Below, piece after piece: positions 12,176 through 22,214 of a stretch of DNA of 64,000 nucleotides. Each line of letters opens with the position of its first letter. The first letter of the stretch is position 1. The notes under the pieces are model-generated. The model did no database searches. It saw only the letters and a program-made list of their open reading frames with translations, and was not told the DNA's origin. Made by a program: the position numbers and the translations under genes. The DNA comes from Adenanthera pavonina (lineage: Eukaryota; Streptophyta; Magnoliopsida; Fabales; Fabaceae): contig JAIVEN010000022.1 in NCBI GenBank assembly GCA_026686845.1, positions 27,068,001-27,132,000 on the forward strand. The letters run 5' to 3'.

Positions 12176-12302
12176 TAATCCGGGGTGAAGGAGGCTTGGG
12201 TGAAACAAGTACATACCCTGCTTTCCAAATATAGACTTTGAATCTTTATTGTTAATTTTTTCTGGATAAAATTTTCATGATTTAAATTCAAAATCAATTT
12301 TT

Positions 12303-12890
12303 ATTTCAGTGTCCAAACTAATTATAATAAATTTTGTGAGTATCCATAAAATATGAATATTTTATCATATTAAACTAAAGAAGGGGATATACAAATCTTT
12401 AACATCTCCATCATCCAGATGATTTTCAAAATGAGTGTACATAAATTTTGAGGGATGATTAAACTATCCACATAGTTGTCCCAAGGGGTTGTGAATTAAG
12501 TGGGCCCTTGATTACCTATTAGCATCTATAATGCATAGAATTTTCTTCTTTTTGTGCAAACATTGGGTTTATCCGCTTATGAATTGAAAAAGTACTTTTT
12601 ATTTAAAAATAAATTATTTTACTATTATTATTTTTTTTATTAAAACTGCTTTAAAAACTTGAAATCATGATTTTTTTTACTTCATTTCATTTTCTATTTT
12701 GTTTAATTTTGCATACTAAACTAAATATCTTATAATAAAATTGTTTTATTCCAGTGTCAGAACTAATTTCTATCATATTAAAACTAAAGAAAGGGGTATA
12801 AAAATCTTTAACATCTCTATCATCCAGATAATTTTTTTTTGGGGTATAATTTTGATTGATAATTAAACTATCCATAGAGTTGCCCATTGT
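12303..12890. repeat. Two direct copies of a segment of about 140-170 nt
   Basis: The copy at about 12303-12480 and the copy at about 12745-12890 share CAGTGTC, AACTAAT, AAACTAAAGAA, AATCTTTAACATCTC, ATCATCCAGAT and ATTAAACTATCCA in the same order, with indels. This is a diverged local duplication about 430 nt apart. No coding sense was seen. Confidence 0.65.
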
Positions 12891-14808
12891 AATCAAGTTT
12901 TCATGCGTAGGTGTTTCTAGTATCTTATACCTGCAGGTGAGAAGCAGCACTTACGTATTAGGTGCAATACATTTTTCGAAGGATAAAATGCACAATTATA
13001 TGGAAATATACACATCACCTATTTACCTCAAAATAGGACATCTAGTAACTAATAATTGACGCATTTTATATGATGTAACAAATACGGTTTTCATTATTAC
13101 AAAATCTATAAGATTACAAAGTGCTTGGATAAGCATTGGAAGCCCTAAAAAGTACTTTTATATGGCTATAATTACATTATATATATATATATATATATTA
13201 ACAAAGTTTGAAATAAGTCATTATTCATGATTCATAAATAATATGTGACATGCTATAAATTTGATATTATGTATTAATATTGATTATACTTATCACAAAT
13301 TAGTAGAGACAAAAAAAAAGCTAAAATATTATACTGAAGGCAAGAGAGATTATCAATTTGTAAAATTCATTGAGGTAAGTTTTACAAGCACTTAATAAAG
13401 TCTGAACTTAAAAAAAAAAAAGCAGCATGACCCTTATGTATCTTTTTTTTAAATTATTTTTTAACATAAATTTGTTCCGATTCATGTCTGTATCTAAATA
13501 TAAATTATGACTATGCTTGAGTTTTATCCCTGGTGAGATTTGTGTGATTTGGTCTTTGGGCCCCGGGTCGATTAATTTATAATAATTTTGATAATATAGT
13601 TTGCTCACAGAGTTGAGCAAAAGATAACGCAGCAAAGAGAAAAGAATCACCATAATATATCATCGAGAGAAAAGAAAAAGCCATCATTGAAGGAGAAATT
13701 CAAAGCTTCCGATAATAGAAAATCTAGCTAATTATAATATAATAATCATCTTTATCTTTCAACGTATTAAGCGTTGGTGTGCTACTTGCTCTGGTGTAAA
13801 ACAAAATAAACAATACGCGTCCAATTAAAATATTATGTTCATCTTGGGATAAGCCAACACATGCAATTATTGAACTTTTTTTTTAATTTAACAACATTGT
13901 TGCAATTTGTGGGGAATATTCTGCTTTACAACTCTTAATTAGTACTATAATTTTTTTGAAATTTGAACATAGTTGACAAGGTTGGCAGAGCCTAATGCCA
14001 GCACAATCATCCACAATAAGAACTAAAAAGTCATGTAAGGGCTGTTTCCCTTTGAAACCATTGGCATATCGACAAGAAATTTAATTTAAATAGTATAATA
14101 TAATAAACTTTCTTCGACCATTTTCTTACTTTTTCACTGTTTTCAAATGGCTTATGTTTACGTGCCGATTTAACACCACCGATTAAGGACCCTCATGATC
14201 AAATACAAATATAACATTATAATCAATGATTAAGGTTACTTTATCTTAATGAAAATTCAGGCACGCTGCTTAAGACGTTGACGTGAAAGCACCCAGATGA
14301 CAAAAGAAGCACTTAATCATAATATTCAAATTATGGCCCCTCACGTACATGTTTATTTTCAAATTCTTCATGCATATATTGTTTTTTGTTTTTATTTAGT
14401 TATGTCAATATCCTTCTAATGTCACTCTTTTATGTGAGATTTTAACCAGAGAAAAAGCCATTGAATTAAATAATTTAACAACTCAGTCATTTTTAACCTT
14501 TTTTTATAATGAACTAGATTTCGGACTCTTTCGCTCAAACAGATAGGAAGCCACACTATTTATAATTTTTTATAAGTGGTGCTAATTTTTTATTTATATT
14601 TCAATATTTTATTTACTAATTTGATATTAATTTGTGAATATATATGATAATAAAATATATAACATTGAAATTAAAAGTACGCAAATAAAAAATTATTTAA
14701 TTTTTATTTAATTATTCAATTATTAGCTAATAGATTTATTAAGAGTATATTTATTAAAAAATAACAGCAGAAGTTTATTCAGTGACAACCAAAGAAAGCA
14801 CACAGAAT

Positions 14809-14858
14809 AAGACGTTGAGTGACCCATTGTATCAAAAAAAAAAGACGTTGAGTGACCC
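14809..14858 (+). mobile_element. Micro-insertion: short tail plus poly-A flanked by an exact 17-bp direct repeat
   Basis: AAGACGTTGAGTGACCC occurs at 14809-14825 and again at 14842-14858. Between the copies lies ATTGTATC followed by eight A residues. A poly-A end next to the second copy and a duplication of this length are what LINE target-primed reverse transcription leaves, here with almost all of the element missing. Slippage is an alternative. Confidence 0.6.
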
Positions 14859-15803
14859 CATGCGTCACTTTTTTTGAAATTACATGTGTGACCTTGGATT
14901 CCCCAACATTTATTTTCTATTCCTAAAGTATTTATATTATATTTGTGCCCACGAAAAAGTACTTACTCAATATTATATATACTGCTAGTATAATTTATAA
15001 GCCATCGAAGCAACAGTGCCCTGAGACTCGTCGGTAGAATCCGACAAGGACAAATAGGCAGGTTCTATTTGTTTCTTTTATTTTTTTTTGTTTCTTATCA
15101 AATGTGTTAATTTATAATTTTTGTTTTTTCTTTTTCCCTTTAAAGTGATGCATTTGAGTCACAATTTTGTGCGTATGAAAGGCGTTTGAAAATTGAGACT
15201 AAGAAGCTTCTTCATAAACATAAGGGTTTCCATCATCAAGTTTAATCAAAAGCTGAGATTGTTACCTTTCTCGGGTAAATTCTAGAAATGAAATACTCTT
15301 TCTAATTTGTAAAAATTATTTTTTTAAGATTTTTAAAAATTTTCATAATATCTGTTATAATATAATTTTTATGAAATATTAATTAATTATTTCATTATTT
15401 TACTCTTTGTTAATATTAAATAATTGAATATTTAAATTAAGAATATTTTGATAAAATACTATTAATTAAAACTTATAATATTTTAAATTATTTAATAACT
15501 TTCTTAACTTGTATAAAATATCTTAGAAAGATAGTTTTTATGAATATGGAGGAGTGTATGATTTGTATGGTAACATTGTACTTGGCCTTACCTTAAATTA
15601 GATCATGTGTAGTAATCTTTGACTAATGATCCTTAACCCTTTTCCATAAATCACCGTTCATTTTGACTAACCTCGATTTAGACAAGGCATAAACCTCAAG
15701 ACACAATTAAAGCAGAAAGCCAGAAACTTGTTTGAAAAAAAAAAAATCAGATATGTCACGTGGAGCACGTGATTTTGGCTCGAATCAATTGGTAGTTTGG
15801 CTA

Positions 15804-15921
15804 ACCTTGTAAGAAATTCGGATGATTGTTGTAATTATTTCTTTCAAAGTAGACCTTGTATCAGTCCCCCAAAAAAAAAAGTAGACCTTGTAAGAGATTC
15901 GGATGATTGTTGTAATTATTT
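15804..15921 (+). repeat. 37-nt duplication flanking a poly-A-ended segment
   Basis: Copies at 15804-15840 and 15885-15921 differ at one base (AAGAAATTC versus AAGAGATTC). The 44 nt between them end in a run of ten A and a short GTAG. A smaller repeat, AAGTAGACCTTGTA, is nested (15846-15859 and 15880-15893). This could be retroposition with a long target duplication or a two-step tandem duplication. Confidence 0.6.
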
Positions 15922-16101
15922 AAAACAACACAAAGTATCTTTTCCATTTATTTTGCTACAGATACGAGCATCTGGTTTTTGAATCGTGAGTGCCAATCAA
16001 GCAGCAACTTAGCTAAAAAATGTCGGCTTATGGAAAAATCTTATTATTTAAAGTTCTATTTTTTTTTATAAAATCATCAAATCATCTCAAATTTATATAT
16101 A

Positions 16102-16338
16102 CTCACTCCTGGTTTAAAATATAAGTCTCATTTAATAAGTTCTATGACATTAAACTTTTTTCCTATTTCACCTTTATCTATAATTAAATATAAAAAAGAT
16201 AACAAATTTTAAATATAATATATTAAATTGATGTACTATTAAAAATAATATATTTTTTATAAATTTAATGAATAAAAGTATCTTTTCTAATTTATGTGTA
16301 ATTAGTTAAATATGATTTATATTTTGGACCGGAGAAAA
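16102..16338. mobile_element. Stowaway-like MITE (about 237 bp)
   Basis: TA target dinucleotides lie at 16100-16101 and 16339-16340. The left end CTCACTCCTGGTTTAAAATA and the reverse complement of the right end (TTTTCTCCGGTCCAAAATAT) are terminal inverted repeats close to the Stowaway start CTCCCTCCGTYCC. AT-rich and non-coding inside. Confidence 0.75.
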
Positions 16339-17160
16339 TATTTTTATAACAACAATATTTTATAATCAATATAAAATAAAAAAGTTTATAGACAAGCTTC
16401 ACAAATCATGGACAGTGACACTTATTTTTCATCTTGTAAGAAAAAAGACTCATTTTTCAAATTTTCTATAATGTAGTAAAAAAGCATATCTAATTATATT
16501 TAAATTGAATTTGAGCTCCACAAGTACCACTTGAAAAACACGAGAAAATCAAATTTTAGCTCCCTAAACAACACCTATAACAATAAAAAATTTATAATAA
16601 TTAAAAATTTTAAATATCAAAACATTTAGCAATCATAAAATAAGTTTATATTATTAATTTTAAAACTTATCACTTGTATTATGCTAGAATAGACCTATTT
16701 TTATGTACTATATGAAATTTAAAGAATGAATTGTACTATTCATAATAATATAATTTGTGATAAATTTTATATTTTATATGGATTAATAATTATTAATATT
16801 GATGATTATCATTTAATTTTAAAAATATATTTCAAAAAATAAATTATGAATTTTAAAATCATAAGTTTTTTAATATCATTATCTCAAAAGATAAAGGGGT
16901 AAAGCGGGCAGTACAAGTGGCCTGACTCAGGAGGACGCAGGAATGAAAGAAAGACGGAATTTGTGCTTTGCCGTCGTTACCGGTGAAAGATAATAATAAA
17001 ATATTTAATTAAATTAGTAAAAGCCTGAAAGGACATCAACATACCCAAATTTTATAATATGAACACATCTTTATGACGCTATCGTCCTTCTTGTGTCCCA
17101 AAACGAACTGGCCAAGTACACCGCGTCACCCACACGTTTACTTTACTGCCCCTCCAAAAA
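16339..17160. other. Formin upstream region
   Basis: AT-rich except for a short mixed stretch around 16900-17000. A TATA-like box follows at 17161-17167. No other gene seen. Confidence 0.5.
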
Positions 17161-17167
17161 TATATAG
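17161..17167 (+). promoter_or_regulatory. Candidate TATA box of the formin gene
   Basis: TATATAG lies about 215 nt before the formin ATG, a plausible place for a core promoter with a 5' UTR of about 185 nt. Confidence 0.4.
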
Positions 17168-17378
17168 TGAAGTGATTTGAATAAATATTATTAATTTAAA
17201 ATAAAAAAAATTGCGGCTTCTGCTGGCGGAACCAGTTTCAGTGTCCAGATCTTTCATCACGACAGACGCGATCTTCCTTCCTCCTTTGATCTTTCGAGCT
17301 AAGCAATTTGCAGAAGCACAGACTAGAGATGAATTCGAAGAACCAGAAGACAATAAACGAAGCCCAGAGAATTTCATC

Positions 17379-20300
17379 ATGAAAGTTCATATTTTTATCT
17401 TCTTTTGTATCATATCATTATGTCTATCCCTCGTGCCGCTCACGGCGAAGGGGACCAACACCATTCGCTTCAGAACTTTCAATGAATCTCAAGCAAGAAG
17501 AATTCTGCATCAACCGTTGTTCCCTGAGGGTTCTGCTCCACCACCAGCCGTCGACCAGTCGCCGCCGCCGTCGCCACCGGACACCCCAACTTCCCCCGAC
17601 ATTCCTTTCTTTCACGAGAATCCCGTAGGGTCACCACCGGATCAGAATCAGCCACCACCGGCGATTCCCAGTGGCACAACAGTTTCGAATCCGACAGCAA
17701 CAACGCCGGCCAACAAGCCTACAAAGAAGGTCGCAATTGCTATGTCTGTTGGAATTGTGACGCTTGGTATGCTCTCTGCTCTTGCCTTCTTCTTGTACAG
17801 ACACCGTGTGAAGCACCCTGGCGATACCCAGAAGCTCGTAGGTGGGAATTCGCTGGGGATTAACGAGGATTCTTCGAGGGCCCCACCGTCGAGTTTTCTG
17901 TACATTGGGACGGTCGAGCCGACACGAACTGAATCAGTAAGTGAGCCCGTAGAGTCCAACGGAGGAAACAAGTCGCCTTATCATAAACTGAATCCTCCGA
18001 AGCGATCCGATCGGTACCGGCCAAGTCCTGAATTGCAGCCATTGCCGCCGCTAAGTAAGCCACCAGATGGGAATTACCCACCGGCGATATCTTCTTCGTC
18101 GTCGTCCTCCGACGAAGAAAGCCACGAGATGGCCTTTCATTCGCCACATGGGTCGTCGCTGAGCTACGAGGATAGCTATTACACACCAATTTCGCGTCAG
18201 AGTTCTCTGGCTAACGGTAGTCCCACAGTAACTGCAAGGAGTGAGACTCATTCCACTAGTTCTCATCCTTTCTCAAAGAGAACATCACCAAAATCTCGTT
18301 TCTCTGCTTCTTCGCCGGATATGAGGCATCTCATTATACCATCTATAAAGCAGGCTCCGCCTCCTCCGCCGCCTCCGCCTCCGCCTCCGCCTCTGTCAAC
18401 ACCATTTCAGCATGTTGATAAACAAGTGACAGCCAGTGCTTCTAGAAGGCCAAAATTCTCAGCGCCACCTCCTGCACCGAATTTGACGCATTTCCAGTCA
18501 ACAGACTACGCACCTCAGGACCCGTCGGGGTCTTCACTTAAGCCTCCTCCTCCTCCTCCTCCTCCACCGCCGTCGCTGCCTCCGCACATAACACCAAGGA
18601 AAATAGTTTCTCCGGCAATCAGTGTTTCCTCATCCTCTGCATCAAGAAAGCAACGGTCTTGGTCTGCAAGTGAAGGAGCGGCTTCTGGTAAAAGTATAAC
18701 AAAAGCCTCAGACTCGGAACATGTTGATGATAGGCTCACCTCTTCCGAGAGGATGGAAGCCGATGACATGGACGGAGGGAAACCCAAGTTGAAGGCCCTG
18801 CATTGGGATAAAGTGCGTGCGACCTCAGACCGTGCTACAGTGTGGGACCAGCTAAAATCAAGCTCATTTCAGTAAGTAAATCAGCATTCACTACAGTTCT
18901 GGGCGACTAGCAGAACCTTGAAGTTAATATTTGTTTCTTTATGATTTGGTATTTTTCACTGTTTTGTAGATTGAATGAGGACATGATGGAGACACTGTTT
19001 GGCTGCAATTCTACAAATGTTGTCCCAAAAGAACCTTCTAGAAAATTAGTTCTTCCTCCTGTTGATCAGGAGGAGAAGGTGTTAGACCCGAAGAAGTCAC
19101 AGAACATTGCTATATTACTGAGGGCACTGAATGTGACAAGAGATGAGGTGTCCGAAGCTCTTTTGGACGGTAAGTTGATTTATACATTCTCTCTCATTTC
19201 TGGATTGTGATCAGGCCTCTGGTTCTTAATGCAAGATTGGGGATAAACGAAGTAGAAGTGGGTGATTCATGCTTGATATTATATGTAGTGTTTATTCACG
19301 AGTTCATGCACACACACTGAGCAGAACATTCTTGATCACTTGTGTCTCTCAATTAAGTTAGTTAGACAATTGAGTGTCACCTGCAGAATACTAGTTCTGG
19401 AACACGTAAAAGGACACATTCAATTTATGTATATATCATCCTGCAAAATGTGGAGTCAGAAGAGCTTATGTTTTACCCGAAGCAATTTCCCAACAATGCA
19501 AGTAGAGGGAATAATTAAAAGAAGACAGAATGCATAGCTCAAGAAATCAAACAAAAGGCATCATCATTATTCATTACATCTAAGTATAAGAAAGGCTAAG
19601 CAGAATTATGTGGTATATATATGACCAAATCTAGCTCACAGACTATAGTTGTCCGATTATAAAACAACCATAGTTGTCCGATTATAAAACAACCTTACAG
19701 AAGCATAGATTTGATCACATTGGTTTATGGTCACTCTGGTTCTTCCACTGCCTCCAGCAGAAGAAGAGCTGAAACAAATGCTCCCTAAACTATTTCCTTC
19801 TTTTTCTGAGGAATTGTTAATACTCATTGCCATCATAAATATTCTGCTATTCTTTTCAATTATCCTTATCAAATCAGCTGGCTCATCCCAGTGAGCTGTG
19901 ACTGTCAAGCTTGCTCTTAAAGCAGAAGCCTTACTTTCTGAGCCTTGAATTTCTCAAATGAGAAAAGTCTAGTTGTTCTCTGCAAGTTATTTCTCGCTTA
20001 TTTATTTTGCATCATGTAGATAGGGCTACCATGCATTCTTGAAATCTCAAGTCCATTGATGGAATATTTGTTTTCTATTCCATGTGTACCATTTCTCTAT
20101 TTTATCTTCTACTTTTGTGCCTTGCTCTTTCATTCTTCCATTTTTTGCCAATTCTCCATCTCGACCTCCAGTTATGGATGTACTAATCCCTAATTTGTAC
20201 TATTGTCTAAAAGAGTTTCCTGCTAAGTGAAGCTTGCAATCATATTTTACTTGCCAGTCCTAGGTGAAGCAATTTTAATTTTTAATGTTCTTTTAACTTC

Positions 20301-21524
20301 GTATCTGAATGTTTCGATCTTATTTACTTCACCGAATAAATAAATGTGACAAATGTGAAATATTGTTTTTGAACAAAACAGGGAATCCTGAAGGTTTGGG
20401 TACTGAGCTATTTGAAACCCTAGTAAAGATGGCTCCAACGAAGGAGGAAGAGATTAAGCTTAGAAAGTATGATCGTGACCTTTCAAAACTTGGTTCTGCA
20501 GAAAGGTTTCTTAAAGCAGTGCTTGATATCCCTTTTGCCTTCAAAAGAGTTGAAGCCATGCTATACAGAGCTAACTTTGATACAGAAGTTAATTACCTGA
20601 GGAAGTCTTTCCAAACCCTCGAGGTGAGAATAGCTTAAATCAATGTCTAGTTTTCTTCATTCCTTGCCAAATATTACATGCACTGTTGTCTTTGAGAAAT
20701 TAACCAATCAGTTGTTTTTGTTTTACCAGGCAGCAAGTGAGGAATTGAAGAACAGTCGACTGTTCCTCAAACTTCTTGAAGCTGTTCTCAGGACAGGAAA
20801 CAGAATGAATGTTGGCACCAATCGTGGTGATGCTAAAGCTTTTAAACTGGACACACTGCTAAAACTAGTAGACATAAAGGGAACTGATGGAAAGACTACA
20901 TTGCTTCACTTTGTCGTCCAAGAGATCATTAGATCTGAAGGTGCAGGCGTCGATTCAGCGAATGAGAATGTTCAGAAGCAAATGAATTCCAAATTCAATG
21001 AGGATGAGTTCAAGAAGCAAGGATTGCAGGTTGTGGCTGGACTGGGTAGAGACCTCAGCAATGTCAAGAAAGCAGCAACAATGGACTCAGATGTCTTGAG
21101 CAGCTATGTCACAAAGCTTGAAATGGGGCTTGAGAAAGTGAGATCTGTTTTGCAATACGAAAAGTCAGATATGAAAGGGAATTTCTTTAACTCCATGAAG
21201 CTGTTTTTGAGAGATGCTGAAGAAGAAATTGTCAGGATTAAGGATGATGAGAAAAAGGCCTTATTCCTTGTGAAGGAAGTCACAGAGTACTTTCATGGTG
21301 ATGCAGCAAAGGAAGAAGCCCACCCTTTCAGAATCTTCATGATTGTAAGAGACTTTCTAAATATTTTGGATCAAGTGTGCAAAGAAGTGGGAAGGATGCA
21401 GGATAGAATTATGGTCGGTGCTGCCAGATCTTTCAGAATAGCTGCTTGTGCATCACTACCTGTTCTCAACAAGTACCATGCAACACAAGATAGAAGCTCA
21501 GACGAAGAAAGTTCATCCCCATAA
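17379..21524 (+). CDS. FH6: Class I formin, FH6-like (4 exons, 909 aa)
   Basis: Nucleates and bundles actin filaments from the plasma membrane. Exons: 17379-18871, 18970-19169, 20382-20623, 20730-21524; all introns are GT-AG and phases agree. Residues 1 to about 24 are a signal peptide, followed by the motif RRILHQPLFPEGS seen in class I formins, a Pro-rich extracellular part, and a membrane helix at about 116-139 followed by RHRVKH. Two FH1 polyproline runs lie at about 325-340 and 388-400. The FH2 domain runs from KPKLKALHWDKVRA (about 468) to about 880 and includes LLRALNVT, MAPTKEEE, DIPFAFKR and GNRMNVGTNRGDA (about 668). The start is the first ATG in frame; the frame stays open upstream but has no earlier ATG. 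FH6 is preferred by similarity and because FH6 and BT4 are adjacent in Arabidopsis; other class I formins are possible. It is convergent with the BT gene, 690 bp away. Confidence 0.93.
19170..20381 (+). other. Formin intron 2 (1.2 kb) with an antisense ORF and a tandem duplication
   Basis: The longest intron of the gene, bounded by GTAAGT and ACAG. It holds an exact tandem duplication of a 25-nt unit at about 19645-19694 (unit starts ATAGTTGTCCGATTATAAAA) and, on the minus strand at about 19657-19953, an open frame with protein-like composition, described separately. Confidence 0.7.
19657..19953 (-). pseudogene. Unidentified antisense ORF fragment in formin intron 2
   Basis: The minus-strand open frame reads from about GSESKASALRASLTVTAHWD through DLIRIIEKNSRIFMMAM to SGRTRVTINQCDQIYASV. 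The composition (charged, few rare residues, no low-complexity run until the Ser stretch) is more like real protein than its AT-rich surroundings. It has an internal ATG just before TVTAHWD but a stop upstream, and it runs into the tandem duplication at its 3' end. I do not recognise the family. It could be a fragment of a gene copied into the intron or simply chance. Confidence 0.3.
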
Positions 21525-22214
21525 TACTGTAAAATATGAAGCAACAATAGTTTTTCAGGATAAGGATAGTTCTACTACACCAAGATTCCATTCCAAAGTA
21601 TTAGTGGAAGAGTACAGCTTTGTGAATAAAAAAATAGTTCCCTGAAATTGATGAAAGCATGTTGGGGAGACAAGAAGTTGTGGTAATTACTTTCTGGTTT
21701 GCAGAGGAAGGAGGCAAAGGTTTATGCTCAAAACATTATATGAAGTAAAATTAAAATTTCTCGAGAGGAAGTTCAAGACACATCTTTTTTGTATCTTCGA
21801 CTCCAGCACATATGCCATAGTTGAGATGAGTTTTATTAGATCAGAGTTCCACACATTTTCATATTTTAAAATGTATTGATTTCACCTAAGAGGCACATAT
21901 ATGTAATTTTTTTAATCAAATATTAATAATAAATAGCACTTTTGCAGCATTTCCTTGATCTATCCCTTTTCCTAACACTTTAGCTGAGAAAAGCGATTGC
22001 AAGAATCTTGTGGTAAATACACATGAAATTCATAAAAGCGTGGTTATGAAATTGCTCATTCTCACCACCCACAAAGCCACAAAGACAATAAAAGCAAAGT
22101 TATAATTTCTACAAATTTACAATTTGAAACTTTCACATATGTACACACACACAAACAATATACAGCTTGAAGGTGATTCCACACCAATTTCGTTTCATTT
22201 CCACTAACTTCTGG
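21525..22214. other. Convergent 3' region between formin and BT gene
   Basis: Both genes end here. It should hold their 3' UTRs. AATAAA-like words occur (for example near 21624 and 21929), but none is clearly diagnostic. Confidence 0.5.

Larger units (their letters stand above)
12891..16099. other. AT-rich spacer with small duplications; no gene seen
   Basis: Contains a TA microsatellite near 13178-13199 and two poly-A scraps flanked by direct repeats (14809-14858 and 15804-15921, listed separately). ORFs are short and domain-free. Confidence 0.55.

Noticed and set aside
17648..18787. Several minus-strand open frames of 70-109 codons opposite formin exon 1
   Set aside because: They are shadows of the Pro/Ser-rich formin coding sequence and read as low-complexity (Gly-, Arg- or Ser-rich) strings.
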